Assembly: GCA_014871385.1 (NCBI GenBank)
Contig: CM026426.1
Location: 55,423,375 to 55,487,374, forward strand
Source of the DNA: Ceratodon purpureus
Lineage: Eukaryota; Streptophyta; Bryopsida; Pseudoditrichales; Ditrichaceae
Length of the DNA: 64,000 nucleotides
Reading direction: 5' to 3'
This document shows, one piece after another, positions 23,396-35,940 of the stretch. How positions within the stretch are numbered: position 1 is the first letter of the stretch; each line of letters starts with the position of its first letter. Under the pieces are notes generated by a model. That model saw nothing but the letters and a program-made list of their open reading frames with translations. It ran no database searches and was not told where the DNA came from. Both the position numbers and the translations under genes were made by a program.

Positions 23396-24995
23396 GTTAA
23401 CGAACTCTCTATTGTGCTATTATAACAAAACGGTTGTGGAGGTGGGTGCTCAGAATGTGATGCGCGGCATTACTGCATCGAGGAACTCCCCTACAACATA
23501 AAGTCGCAGTATGTTGTGGCTTTGTGAGCTTCCTCTGGGTCGACGAGTCCGTTGGCTGCATTAACAGCCTCTCACAGGCCCACTGGTTGATGGACGGAAG
23601 AATTCTGCTAATTAAAACTGGAGGTCTTTGGATCTCCACCAAATAGCGTGGCCTGTACTCTAGCGGGTCGACGGATTTATTGACATGGTACTTTCCTTCG
23701 GCGGAGTCATTAAAACTGAATGAGCACTCGAGTTAACTCCTACTCTATTGCCTAGAACCCGCATGACTGAGCTAAAGATCAGGGTTTTCTATCCTTGTCT
23801 TGGGCAGAGGCGGCAAAGAGGCAATGTAGGGTTTCCTTCACTCCAAACAGTTAGGGGAAACCCTCGTGCAACTTCCAAAAATGCTTCTACTCTCCTCTGC
23901 AGCTGCGTTTATGAAATGCAAGTACGCGGTTACAAACTTGTCTCTTCACCGCCCTGATTTCTGTTTTGTTGGTTTGAGTCGTAGTGCACTATCACCTTAG
24001 TTTTCTCCGCGTGTCCAGATGTGTGTCCACTCTATTAATGTTATTAGAGTGCAGTGCATGCCGAGGTAATCTGAATTTTCGTTGGTGCAGAAATTGGGCG
24101 ACAAAGATCGGACGCTTACACCGTGGAGCTACTGTGGTGGTTCAATTGTCGTACTAGAAACTCGTGTCAGGTACCTCCGAATTGGTCGACGCGACCTTCT
24201 ATTTCTATTCTGTACAGCCATGTAATGTTTATATCCACGCTTCTACTTAATCTATAGTAAACGGAATCGGAAGTCCACGGCTGTGTGAACAATATGTACT
24301 ATATGTATGGTACTGTTCACAGCATTTTCAGTCTTGGGGTGGACTTACGTACTGCCGTAGTTGGTGACTCTGGGATCGTGAAGATTAATAATTATCTTTT
24401 TCCTTGATTTTTAGTGAACTCTTGATACTGAAGACTATTCAAATGTAATTCACCTTGAGTACCTTGTCCGTTAACATGTCGAGAAACATAGAAACCCCTG
24501 TGAAGGTATGTTATTGTAAACCTAATTGTCCAGCTTATGTTTTGAGTATCATCTTGGGATGATTGGGTTCAGACATTGTACTTGTTGAGTAACACAATTT
24601 GTTCCACTTTTGGCTGTATGTTTGTATTGGCGTTTTATTTACCTAATAGAATCATGAACTCGGTGTGTGCTATGCGCAGATACCTGCTAACACAGAGTTG
24701 CCACGCACTCCTCATTGTAGCACATTAAAAAGTACATTTACTGAGGATTATGGCTCCAAGGGGTGGTGGACGCGGAAGACGTGGTCCAGAGGACTGGAAT
24801 AGTGGTAGATGCAAAACTTCGGTGAAAGTAACAGCACTCCAAGAGCTTGTCCATAGATGTTAGAGAAGGAGTCCAGGCCCCGCCAAAAGTATCCTCCTGG
24901 ACCCGACGCCTCAACATCACTCACGGAGGAAGTTTTGAATTCTATTCGGCTAAACCCTACTACATCTTCTTAGCTCTCATCGCGGGCTATGGATG
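23396..24995. other. intergenic region upstream of the BRCT gene, possible small exons on +
   Basis: The first part is probably the BRCT promoter. On + a possible first exon lies at 24476-24505 (MSRNIETPVK, followed by GTATGT). A possible second exon begins at 24680 after GCGCAG and stays open to a TAG near 24800. Support is weak: there is no recognisable domain, and the stop comes soon. Family X copy 1 begins at 24996, so a + gene here may have been interrupted. Nothing else is recognisable. Confidence 0.25.
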
Positions 24996-25027
24996 CATTA
25001 GGGGAAGATTGGGGTCTCCAGAAGGCC
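24996..25027 (+). repeat. left TIR of family X copy 1
   Basis: Starts CATTAGGGG and includes GGGGTCTCC. It pairs with 35860-35891 on the opposite strand and is related to the TIRs of copy 2. Confidence 0.82.
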
Positions 25028-25775
25028 TTTGGTCGGAATCTCTGCCTGAAAATTTTGCCATGCCCGTGCACTTTACTTGTTGGCACCAATGGTGCCAGCA
25101 AGTCGCCAAAAGCGAGCCAAATCGCGAATGGGGGGGTCCAGCCAATAGACGCGCAGGAAGGCTTCCCTCCCCCGCGCGTTTAGTCCCGCAGGTCGAGAAT
25201 GGAGCCTCTTCGCGCACGGAATCCGAGCATTGCAGAAGGGTGTCAGCGGTGGTGGGCTTTATGAACTCCTGCAAAACTGACTCCATAGGCCACCTACCGA
25301 AATCCAGTTGCCGCTCCCCCTTTGAGATGCAACGTGCACAAGGTGTTGATGTCGAAATGCTGCCAACGGTCATTCAGAACCTCATGCGTTCCCGTGAGAG
25401 AGTTGTCGTCGTTGCGTTGTCAACCAGGATGGAGCGGTGGAGGCCTCCAAAGGCTGGGCAAAGTTGTTCGATTTGGGTTGTGGGTGGTCACGCATTGTAC
25501 AATAGAGATTTAGGGTTTAGCTGTAGTGGTCTCCCAAACGCTGCCAGAGGTCTGCCATCCACATAGGTTGGAGAGAGTACCTGAGTTGGGAATCGGGGTT
25601 TCGGGATGAGGTTTAGGGTAGGTCGTACCTTGGTTGCGAGGTCGTGACGCACGTTTTAGCCGTTCGTGATGGCGGAGGGTGTGTTGACAGCGTGTAGTTC
25701 TGGCGGTTGATGACACGATGACAGCATTTGTAAGTTTTTGAGTTCACAGTCGAAAATTTCATGCATTCTAGTGGT
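25028..25775. other. 5' region of gene A, family X copy 1
   Basis: Contains a palindromic TTGGCACCAATGGTGCCAGC-like stretch (about 25080-25102) and telobox-like TTTAGGGT words near 25510 and 25610. The 239-residue open frame across the TIR is not supported by anything in copy 2. It is probably promoter or leader of gene A. Confidence 0.4.
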
Positions 25776-26926
25776 ATGGCTACACGGCCAAACTCCCTCG
25801 TATAGAGTGTCATTCTGCATAATACTCAAGACTTGGAGGGCAACTGGAACCCCATGAGGGTGGATCGTGATTCATGGGTTATGCTACAACCAGCATCGGA
25901 TGCGCCTTGGGGTAGAGAGGCAAGGCGGCATGGTGGAGAAAATTTTCGGGGGGCCTTCAAAGCGCAAATTAGAGATCTCTCCTCGATCTCCACGGAGCAT
26001 TGAGCATGCGACCTCGATAAGGTGGTGGTGCAACATGCATATCAGCCAAGGCATCTGCGCTTGGATCCCGCGGAGGCAGCAACCAATTTGGGTATGGCAA
26101 ACTACCTGTACGCGTCGCTTTCAGAGGATTGGGTACATCCTGCATCTATCCTTGGTCCCATTCTTGTGCTCCATGTTGAGATTGGGGAGGCAACACGGAA
26201 TCGACAGAGCCACGCGGAGTTGCTGGACATAGGTACATTCTTCCTTGGTGGTCTGTATTTGCCTTCAACAGGTGACACGCTGTACGGAAGGTTGAAGCAC
26301 TCCTACTTCCACGATTCAACGATGTGGAGTGGCCTTTGCCAGACATGCACACATCTGAGGCGTTTAGAACAAAGCTCACCCTCGATTTTGCAAATGCTAT
26401 GAAAGCAACAACTGGTAGCAGTTTCGTCCACCACCAATGGTTTATGCCAATCCATGTTATGGTTGCTTTGTTTGCGGTAGTTGTTGACAGCATCAGGCAG
26501 ACACCTACACTATTTGTTTTGAGTAGTCCATCCGAGGCTCTGCTGAGCAGTCTGATGAACTCAGGGTGGAACGAGAAGTTCCACATTGGCGAAGATGTCA
26601 TCAAGTGCGTTGCCAACTAGACCACCATTGTTTTCCGCTATCACGTGGGAAGACAAACATTATACACCAGGTTCATGTATACAAGGTATAGAGGGGCTGC
26701 CAACAGTCAGTGGGTAGCGATGGATCACCTACCAGAGGAGGTGATGGTGGAAGTGTCTTGTATGTTTAGTGGGAACCTACTGCCAACATTCGAAGTTGGC
26801 AAGGTTTGGCCAGCATCCCACCTGCGGCACCAAATTGCAATGGCACTTGGAGATGACGTACATGGGCAGTACAACCTGGTTGTGATAGAGGCCAATGGTG
26901 TTCGTGGGAAAAAGGTACGAGTCTAG
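25776..26926 (+). pseudogene. family X gene A, copy 1 (function unknown)
   Basis: Aligned with the better copy at 48112-49350, it starts MATRPNSLV and follows the same protein for nearly its full length. It is broken by stops at about 25803 and 26002, a frameshift near 26310 and a TAG near 26618. Conserved blocks include GREARRHGG, HAYQPR, GPILVLHVEIGEATRN, DIGTFFLGGLY and SPSEALLSSLMN. The last 70 residues (FEVGKVWPASHLRHQIAMAL, then a YNLVV strand) have a ubiquitin- or PB1-like look, which is an impression only. I do not recognise the family. Confidence 0.7.
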
Positions 26927-28191
26927 GCGAATTCATCGTGTCGTTTAGATGTGTTGGGAATTGGATGTTCAGAGCTCCTTGCTGCCAGCAAACAAAAATG
27001 ACAGGATTTGTTGGGTGCAGATCAACCAGCGCCATGAGAGACACCTTACAGTTGCAGATGTTGCGGTTCTCAAAAGGATCAAGATCGTGGAGCTATAGGA
27101 AAAGTGATTTCGGGGATATGTAGTTACAGTATGTGGGATGTCATTAGGTTCTTCGCCAAGTCGTTAGTGAGTTCAGGTAGTGGTTTTTGTTTACCATTCA
27201 GGACTTCTTGTGGGACTTCCTCTATTAACGTGTTATATACGGCAAATTTGAAGTACCCTCGATCTACGTGCTGCGAGCGGAAATAGAAAAGAAAAGCAAT
27301 TGCAATTAAGAAATGAATCCTAGGGTGCAAATGAAAAATAAAATAAAATACAAGAAGTCTAAAGAATGCCCGGGGTTTCAAAGAGCTTGGGTCTGAATCG
27401 GAAAATTGCCTAGAACTTGAAGTGGAGCCTGCTGCCAGCGCAAAATAAGAAAAGAAAAACAATTCCAAACAACAGACCACATGACCTTTAGAGGCACAAA
27501 ATGGAGTTTGGCACTTGACAAATATAAAGTAATTAAGAAGGAATGTAAAGTTTGTCACTTCGGTCGTAGAGGTTGGCTCCTTCGTGAACCTAGTGCTCGG
27601 AATTGGCAGTGGCGGGTACAATGCAGCCCTTGGTGCCAACAACAAGGAAAGAAAGGAAGGTTGCAAATAAAAAAAGAACCACGGTTGATTCTAATAGAAT
27701 AAGATAGAAATAAAAAACAGTTGTAAATAAGAGATGAAGTAGGTCGCACATGGAAAATAATAACATTTGTAAATATAAAAAGGAACCATGGTTGCGATTA
27801 ATGAAATAAGAAAAGAAAAAAAACAAAAAAGCTTGGAAATAAAAAATGCTAGAATGGTGCACTCTAAGAAGGGAAATACAAAGGGAAGAACTTCGATGAC
27901 GGCCATGGCTCTCGGACAGCGCGGGCTTGAAGAGAAATACAGGTCGAAAGATAAAATGGCGGCTAAAGTGAAGCCCTTGCTGTTGGCAGTCCACAATAAA
28001 GAAGAAATACAGTTGCAAATAAAAAAGAAGGGTTACAAGAATGCCACTTCTTTCAAAGAGACATGGCAGTCCAGAGGCAAATTGTTTTCAAGTTCGGAAA
28101 AGTTTGAGAAAGGTGGCCTATAAAAGTTCGGACCTATAGTCGCTGCCAGCAAAGCCCTAACCCGGCCTACAAAACTATCCAAGGTGGGAAT
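26927..28191. other. spacer with GCTGCCAGC motifs, A-rich
   Basis: It lies between the 3' ends of A (+) and B (-). It carries exact GCTGCCAGC at 26981, 27431 and 28142 and variants near 27630 and 27970. The A-rich part (27280-28030) holds purine-rich low-complexity sequence. The open frames on either strand are low-complexity and not credible. Confidence 0.5.
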
Positions 28192-30333
28192 CTACTCCAC
28201 GGCTGCATTTGTGGCAATTGCCTCAACAAGGCTCGACAGTTCCTCCATGTTGGTGTCGTCCTCGTTCTTCTGAGCTTCACCTGGTCCTTGCGTGGTGGCG
28301 GATGAGTCCTTGTTCCCTTCTCCGGATAGAGCTGCCTGGGTCTCATGAGGAGAGCGTTGCGTGGGATCGAATGCCAGGGAGTCTGAGTCGGGGAGAGCAT
28401 CCTCTGTAGTTGCTGCCAACAAACAAGAATTACAAAAGAAGAAACATTCGGATGTAACAAGGAGGCAGGCAACAAGCAGTGGGCAAATAGGTTTAGGGGC
28501 AACAAACCTTGGTCGCCCTTGGCCTTCTTCCACGGAAGCGCGGCCACAGAGGGGGCATCGGGCCTCTTGCTGCCAGCACGTGGTGAAGCGGGCTCGGCCA
28601 GAAAGATCTCCTCGGTGAGACGTAACTCCTCCGCGGCCTAGGAGTCGAGGTCGAAGCCCCACTGCCCACGCCATCCTCCAGTCATCCCCCGCTCGCATTG
28701 ACGGCATCGGGCGTCTTGGGAGAAGACTGCCTCAAACATACAGTGGGGATGTGCCAAGCAGCCGCAGAACAAAGGTACGCAGCAGATGTCAACGAAGTAA
28801 CGCTCGCAGAAGGGGCATGGGTCGTTCAGGGCTATTGGCAACACCTGGAACTCCAGGAGGTAACGAGCCAACACCTTCTTTGGCCGCAAGAAAGCTGATG
28901 CCTACTCCAAGGCCGAGATCTCCCCTTGTCAACCCGGAGACCTTAGCATGCCGTCTCTGCTCATCGGCTTATATCTCCTCCAACTTCTTGTAGACCCTGT
29001 CAATGCGGGCCTAGCCCTCAAGGAGTGCCTTGCTTGCAAGCCCCAGCTTGTCTTGGCCTAAGCGGGCCGCCTGATCAAAGCGCCTCTTCTCTTGATCGTT
29101 GCCATCAGCCGCGGCCTTCTTGGAGGCTTCGCGGGCGGAGAAGATGTCGTCATAGAGCTTGGACTCCTCGGCCTCCTTGGCCTTGATGTAGTCCCGCTAA
29201 GTTGCAAAGTCGACCTTCACGCGGTCCCGGCTGGCCTCCACCTTCACAAGTGCCGCCTCCAAGGACTTCTTCTTGAGGCGCTCTTGCTCCAGGACCTACT
29301 TCGGATCCGTTGCCACCAAGGGCTGCACCTTGATGGCAGCGGCAGCAGGGGTCTTCACGGCCTTCTTCTCAGCTATGGCCTTAGCAGGACTGGGCAGGAA
29401 TCTAGGACCCCTGACCTTCTTTGCCTCCGAGGCAGTGAAGGCCTTGGATGTCGCTCCAACTGCCTAGGCTCCTCCGCTCGCCTCCGCCCCTCCGCCCTTG
29501 CCCTTGCTGCTAGCACCGGGGATGTGGCCAGCGAGGAAGTCAAAAATAGCTTCAATTTGCTCCCTCAAGGCCGGGGGTGTCAACTTCTGCGGATTACGCC
29601 CTGGCAGCTTCTCACGCCCCTTCACAATTGCCTCTGCCTTCTGGGCGAAGTTCACATCCACGCCCTCCTCAAAGTAGAGGTGGCAAGCCCGAAGGAAGGA
29701 GGTCCCGAATGCCCAATTGTCGGGGTCACCTCCATAAGTCCACCAATACATCTCCAAGTATTTCCTCTGGGCCTCTGGATCCTCACAGTCAACAACGTAG
29801 TGCCGCCCAGAAGAACGCTCTGGCGATTAGTCGATGAAGTCGGCCTTCCTACAATGCTTGTCGCTGCTAAGGTCACTGAACTTGAACCCCTTGTTGGAGA
29901 GCTGCAAGGTGCGGTGGAAGAAGTCGTCATCGTAATCCGCAGCCTGCCTACCCAGCAAAAATGGGGCGAGGTGGTGGAGCTGTCCATGAAGTGCAGGAAT
30001 TAAGCCCTCCAAGTCAAACGCATCATCCCATGGCGTCTCAACGTCGTTGCCATCCTCCTTACTGTCAGCAAGCTCGACGACCTCCTTCTTCACGATGGCC
30101 TCCTTCTTCTCAGTGCGATCCTCCTCCCGAAAGGCCGCGGCCTTTCCCTTCCTACGGCTCGACATCCCTGGCGCTGGTAGTGCAAAAACAACACGTTTTA
30201 CGATAGGGGGATCGCGCATGGCAGCTAAAAGGAGAGAAACGGACAGGGTATTATTCTTGCGGATTAAACTAGTTGCATTTCCTCTCCAAAAATCTTGTAG
30301 TACTAAGGACAGCGGCGGCCACGGCTGAACCAC
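28192..30333 (-). pseudogene. family X gene B, RING-like coiled-coil protein, copy 1
   Basis: Read on - from about 30333, the protein parallels copy 2 at 45561-47470. It has an acidic N-terminal part with VKKEVVELADSKEDG, a conserved block (HLAPFLLGRQAADYD, FGTSFLRACHLYF, LTPPALREQIEA), a Lys/Glu-rich coiled coil, then a Cys/His finger (DPCPFCERYF, CGCLAHPHC, CRQCERG) and an acidic end. One frame carries the N-terminal and coiled-coil parts with at least four stops, for example TAA at 29827-29829 and stops near 29464, 29296 and 29200. The finger is on the same strand at 28638-28889. It is a decayed copy. RING-type fingers usually act in ubiquitin ligases; here the spacing is unusual and activity is unproven. 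Confidence 0.7.
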
Positions 30334-30447
30334 TGTCTACTGCGAATACACCATGGCCGATTCACTCCGACAGCTAATTGAAGAAAACAATGCGAAGAGG
30401 AGAGAGCAGAAAACTAGCAGCTTACCTCGCCGAAGTCCGAAGCAAAA

Positions 30448-31000
30448 TTGTTGTTGCTCCTCCCCAGCACGCCTCTCGCGCCTCGCAGCTCGTCCCTTGC
30501 GCCTCCCAAAATGTTCGCCTCCGCAACTCGCCCCTGCGCGCCTCCTCCACTCCTCCCTTCTTCGGCCTCCGCGACTCCCCCTTGCCCGTCTGCAGCTCGG
30601 CTCCTTGCCCCTCGCGGCACCCCTGCTACGACTTTGCTCCTCTGCAACTCGCCCCTGCGCCCCTCCTTCGCTCCTCCCTTGCGCCTCCGCAGCTCCCCTC
30701 CGCAGCCCCTTGCACCCCCGCAGTCCCTTGCGCCTCCGCAACTCGCCTCCGAAGCTCGCCTCCGCAGCCCCTTGCGCCTCCTCGCAACCCTTTGCGCCTC
30801 CGCAGCTCCTCCCAGCTCTTCGCTACCCCTTGCGCCTCCGCAGCTCCTTGCACCTGAGCAAGCGTGCAATGCAGCTCCTTCTTTAGCGCCTTGCAGCTCA
30901 GTCGCAGCTCCCTTGCGTCCGACTTCCGCTGCCCCCTCCTCTACGGCCCGCGCCTCACGTTGCAGCTCCTTCGAGCTGCACTCCGCAATCTCCAACAGTT
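30448..31000. repeat. C-rich minisatellite upstream of gene B copy 1
   Basis: Short units close to GCGCCTCCGCAGCTC repeat irregularly for over 500 bases, opening long frames on both strands that are artefacts of the repeat. A similar purine-rich tract precedes gene B in copy 2 (44880-45230), so the tract is a feature of the family, perhaps promoter-proximal. Confidence 0.65.
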
Positions 31001-31976
31001 TCTTGCGCCTCTTCGGCTACTGCCCTTGGCGTCACCTGCCACTTATCAGCAAGGGCACGACGACGCCCTCCTTCGTGTCCACGGTCTCTCCTAGGCACCC
31101 ACAACTCCAATTGAAAAACGAAGAAAAGCTCGCGCGCTTGCTGGAAGCAAGGGGAGTAGCCTTGACAGCAAGAAGGCGCGGACTTGTGCCGGAGTCAACT
31201 ACGTGCGGCGTGTGGGAAGAAGAGAAGAAATGAGAGGGGAACCCGTGCTGGAGTCAACCACCTGTGCGTCTTTGGTTAAGGGGGGTTGAGGGTCTCAAAT
31301 AGAGTTTAATAAAGGGAGGTTACGGAGTTGGTGGGAAGGTCTCATATCCCCCTTAATTGCCACTCCATGCAAATCATTGCCATGGTCCTAAACCACACAT
31401 CCCCATTTGTTGTGGGTACTTAGAAAATCATCTCAGAAATTAAAATCTTAATTTTAGCGGGACCGGTACATATGATTACTAAGACCCATTAATTAAGGAG
31501 ATTACTAATTGCATGCAGTAGGCACTATCGTGAGTTTTCCATCAAACTAGTATAAGGGAGAACCATGGTCTAACCCAATTAAAAAAAAAAACACTGTTGG
31601 CCGCCACATTCTACATAGCTACAAATTAATTACTAATACACAGAGCTCTCACATCACACTCGGCCAATGCTCGCATCGTCACTGTCTTCATTGCTGCCAG
31701 CGATCTCTCCGTTAGTGGAGTTACTACCTTCTCAATGGGTGCCTCTTTAATAACTATCGAGATTAACATAGGAAGGCATAAGCCATTTTAGGCAATTTGT
31801 GGAAAAAAATCAAAATTTTTGATTAATCTATCCGTAAATGGCTATTCTAGAATGAAACCAGAAAACATGTCCGTAGAAGAACCACTGTCTACTCGAATTA
31901 AAAAAATAAAAATTAAAAAAAATCTTGCCACATTCTAGATGTCCATCCAATGGATTTAGAACGCATTGTACTCAAT
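31001..31976. other. spacer between genes C and B, family X copy 1
   Basis: AT-rich in its second half. It has one exact GCTGCCAGC (31693). No gene is seen. The equivalent stretch in copy 2 (42442-44814) is much longer. Confidence 0.5.
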
Positions 31977-34900
31977 TCATACAGGGTCGTTGCCAGCGTC
32001 ATCGCGGTCCACGTTGTTGCCAGCGTCGTCACCGTCAATGGAGTTGCGACCTTCCTCAGGATCCACATTGTTGCCATCCTCCCCGAGGTCATCTTCGTTG
32101 GCAGATCCTCTTGCTTGAGCATTGTTAACTCCACCACCTCCAACGGAGTTATCACACACCCAAGCTTTGCCAACACGCCGTCGCCTTGACCGCCAATTCT
32201 CCAGTGCCCTGGCAGCATCTGATTGATGCCACTGTTCTCGCCTTCTACGCGTAGCCTCCAATCTTGCCTCATCATCCGGGGTATTGAGAACCCTGGTGCT
32301 CTCTAATTTCTTCTTATACCGATGCTGTATATTTCGGTACCAATGCTGGAATTGTTGCAAAATAACACTGATGCGCTCTTTGCCACCACCATGAGCTGTA
32401 TGCGCTTGATTCGCTGCCTTCGCTTGATGATGAGATTTCTCCATACCCTGGCAACTCCATACGGCCAGACTACCGTATTCCTCCACAAACCAACTGCCAT
32501 GCCTGACAAGTACATGCTGTCAACAACCACTCCAAGATTAGTCCTGGATTGAGAATTGAAGAAAGTAAGGTCAGCCATCAACCCCTAATTCATCCCAAAC
32601 TTTGTGTATATAACTCACCATGTAGTGCGACACATGCTCCTCTCCAAAGGCCTCCAAAAATGTTCTCCCCCAGGTTTCTATCTTCCCTTTGAACTGGAGT
32701 CGTTGTTCTGCTGTCAGCACCAAGCCGCTGAAATATGGTAGAACCTCTTCAAAGGCGTGCTACATAGCAGCGCTCGCCCTACAATGTGCACCGCCGCCAC
32801 TATTATTGCTCTCTGCTTGACATATGTCTTTTCAGGCCTTGTCGTTTCCAGACCATACGCTTGGTTTAAATAGTCTACTGGCAACAACCCCACTGAAAGA
32901 TGGTTTTTGTGGCACATTCCTTGTGCTTCCACTCAGTTTCAGATCCTTTCTAATCTCCACGTTACCACCGTGAGCCCCGATAGCTGACAAGGACTTCTCC
33001 ATTTGCTCTATTGCTGTAGCCCTTAGTCTTTGATCTTGTCTGTTCCAGACATAAATGATGTGTTGATGCACAATCTTCTCCGCTAGGCGAACTAGGGCAT
33101 GGAGTGTACAAATGTGCACTCTATGCAACGGAATTGGCAAGATAGGCCTCCACCTTGTATGTGCACGCATGTCACAAGGTTCTGGCTCCACAGAGTTGGC
33201 AAACTGTCCCCCCACCCAGTTCGGTTTCCCACGTTTTCTGATGGCAGCACTCGCCTGGCTTGCTGTCCCTACGGTAGGCTTAGCCCTCTTCTGCTCGCAG
33301 TATATGCGGTTCATTGCACACGACGGCCTCGACTGAAACCCGTACGTACACTTGATAGTCTTCATGTCCGCAGCGAGATGCCACTCCACACAGAATTCTC
33401 CAACTCGGGGACCGTGAGTTTCTCGCCACTGGACTGTGCTGCAATCACAAATTGAAATTTGGATTTCCCAAATATCCACGAGAGAACTTCGTAGGACTCT
33501 TTTTCCACTTGAAAGGTTGCCACTGGCCAAATTTCCTCCTCCGACTGGACTGAGAAAAACAAGGCATGGTTCCTCTGAATGTCTGGGTCGAGCGCCCTAT
33601 TCATCAACGTGATGCTCACCCGTTCAAATTTCTTGCCATTGACAATCTCGGCCTCGTCCAATTTCATGACAAATACTAGCAGTGCCCCTCTTAACTCTGT
33701 GGAAACATGGCGAGTGGATGTGGAAGTCACAGTTAATTGATAAATAACCCTGCTGACAGCAAACTCTGAAAACAACAGTATGAGGTGATTCCGTTACCTT
33801 CTTCCGTGATGCCGTAGAAGATCACCATGCTTCTTTGGACCACCTCAAGGTCTGTGAATAGGGAATTCTTCTCAGTCAAAACGACTTCCTTTACCATGTA
33901 TTCGCCAATATACAGTGGCAGGTTTGCATTAACTCCTGCCGAAGCAGTTTCACATGATAGGGGCTCGGTAAAATACTCCCGGAGACTCCTTTGTTCAGAC
34001 AAGCAATGGGAGCCTTCACAGATTTGTAGAGAGCACCATATCTCCGATGGGAAACCCCTGCCTGGTCGCAAGCAGCAAGAATTTTGTCCGGTCCAATACT
34101 ATTACTAATCGATTTAAACACATTGTTTGCAATCTGTGAGTGAACATGTGCCATTGCAGGCTAAGAAGGGAGCGCTACACCTTCATGCCGTGACAAAATT
34201 CGAGCTAGTGCTACTGCAGTCCTATTTTGGGACTCTTTACCCCCTCCAAGTCGATAATGGGTCCGGTTCTCTTGGTTCCTTTGGACAACAAACTGCACCA
34301 CATCTCGTTGCAGCACTGTCCGCACAAGCTTCACTCTTGCTTTTGATCCACCTGATCGAGGTTTTAACTTGTGAATCGCTCTAAGAGCCCTCCTCCTACT
34401 TTGCTTCCCCATGGGGATCTCCTTCTCGAAGCTGGCCCTCCGCTGGCAGCGGTCAACGTCTTCTTCGAGACCCCGCATATGGCGCTCCGATTGCTCTACC
34501 CTTTGGGCATGGCAATCACGGCAGCCTGCAATTCAGCTTGCAAATCCGTGCATGTCTTCTCTAACTCAAGGCAATGCATTCTCTCCAATTGGACATCTTC
34601 GGCTGCCCTTGAATTGCTGGCCAGAGCTTCGCCTCTAAGCTGAAGCACTTCTTCGCTCAACTTTGCCAACTGGATCCACGTCTCCTCCTGTGTAGGACCA
34701 TGTACACAATGATCCAGCAGCCTGTATGTATATCCGCGAAGACCCTGCTCTCCATGACATATGAATTCAATGAACTCTTTTAGCGACTTGATTGGAGGTG
34801 GCTTCCCTGTCATTGGATCAACAGGGTAAATGTCTCCATTGATCCACAAGTCAATGTTCGTGTCTCCACGCAACCTTCGTGTTGGAAACGAGCTCCTCAT

Positions 34901-35005
34901 GCACAGCTCCACTTCCGTAGAACCTCGTCTCATGACCGGGGCATAGCGTGTGTCCAGTGAAACTTGGAGAATGTACTGATTGCTTTGTGCAGCCCTTGCT
35001 GCCAT
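31977..35005 (-). pseudogene. family X gene C, candidate DDE transposase, copy 1
   Basis: Read on - from MAARAAQS at 35005, it aligns with copy 2 (39283-42441) throughout. It shows TNIDLWINGDIYPVD, a coiled-coil segment, AVALARILSRHEG, IGPDKILAACDQAGVS, KLDEAEIVNGKKFERVSITL, VHICTLHALVRLAEKIVH and VWSCQGMEKSHHQAKAA. It is broken by several frameshifts (near 34500, 33950 and 33400) and multiple stops. Some stops are C-to-T type, such as the TGG-to-stop change in SGNDKA. It keeps the Q codon at the position where copy 2 has a stop (VVQRSMVIFYG). The identification as transposase rests on the pattern described for copy 2. Confidence 0.65.
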
Positions 35006-35859
35006 TGTGGACCCAATAGTCGGTAGTCTTGATTGAATCTCCCTTGGTCATGCTTGGTAATTTGCTGGTAATCGAGAAAACTTGTTATGATTTCGGGACA
35101 CCTCCTACATCCAATGAAAAACTAAATTCGCAACGACAAATACTCCGAACCTTATTCGATAGACCTGCGTGGCATCTACAAGTGGCAAATCGACCACGAA
35201 ACCTACATTGCCTTATGCCGTTGTGGCAGCAAGGCCTAATGAAATCGAAATTCAAATTCCTCTAAAACCCACTAGCCCCTAAACACCCCACAAAGGTTTA
35301 TCGAATTAAGTTAACTCACCTTCCCTTCAAGTACATCAGTTTTCATCTCATCGTTGAAGCCAATGTCGCCAATTGAGAACGACCCGTCGCCGCCATCACT
35401 GCCAGCGGACGCTGCCAAGAAATTAATCGGAATCTGAATTTTGCTCCACCGATCTGGGGCGCCATCGCCACTCAGAATCTTTGGAGCAATCCACATACAA
35501 TTCTGCATCCCACAGTGCCAACAACGATTTGCTTGAAGCAGAACATGGCGCTTCGTTTTCTTGGTGCTGAACGGCGTAGAGCCGGTGGCGCCATCACGCC
35601 CAAACCGTTGTGGCAACAACTCGAACAATCCGTGGATCGAGGCAACGGATCGAGGCATGTCATTAATCGCAGAGCAATAAATTCCACTCCTTGGCGCTCA
35701 AGAACCACCGTCCACGCCCTTTCGCTAACGAGGCAAAACCCAGCCACGCAGCTCCCGTCCATCTCCAAAAGGCCGCTCCGGGCAGCGTTTCAGACCCCTG
35801 CTGACAGCGACAGAGGTGTTTTTGGGCAGAAAGCTCACCTAATCCGGGCTGTCTAACAA
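35006..35859. other. subterminal region, family X copy 1 right end
   Basis: This is the probable leader and promoter of gene C. It holds many variants of the GCTGSCAGC motif (CACTGCCAGC near 35400, CTGCTGACAGCG near 35800). No gene is seen; the overlapping open frames on both strands have no match in copy 2. Confidence 0.4.
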
Positions 35860-35891
35860 GGCCCTTAGGAGACCCCATTTTTCCCCTAATG
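35860..35891 (-). repeat. right TIR of family X copy 1
   Basis: Reverse complement reads CATTAGGGGAAAAATGGGGT then CTCC, matching 24996-25027. The base following the end is 35892 (CTCCTCGG), with no match to the left flank. Confidence 0.82.
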
Positions 35892-35940
35892 CTCCTCGGA
35901 CCCGAGGTGGCTTTGGTGTTGTCATAGCATTGGGTTGCTG

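Larger units (their letters stand above)
24996..35891. mobile_element. family X transposon, copy 1 (10.9 kb, TIR)
   Basis: The outer ends are matching inverted repeats: left CATTAGGGGAAGATTGGGGT from 24996 and right, reverse-complemented from 35891, CATTAGGGGAAAAATGGGGT. They match at about 27 of the first 32 bases. Gene order is A (+), B (-), C (-), all broken. The same three genes in the mirror arrangement fill 38484-50292. The element is rich in GCTGSCAGC motifs. No clean target duplication is visible at the ends. I cannot assign it to a named superfamily. Confidence 0.8.

Noticed and set aside
24847-25566. 239-residue + protein across the family X left TIR
   Set aside because: It runs through the TIR and has no counterpart in family X copy 2.
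30353-31233. Open frames of 130-260 codons on both strands
   Set aside because: They arise from the GC-rich minisatellite, overlap in several frames and have no domain. Gene B on - explains the neighbourhood.
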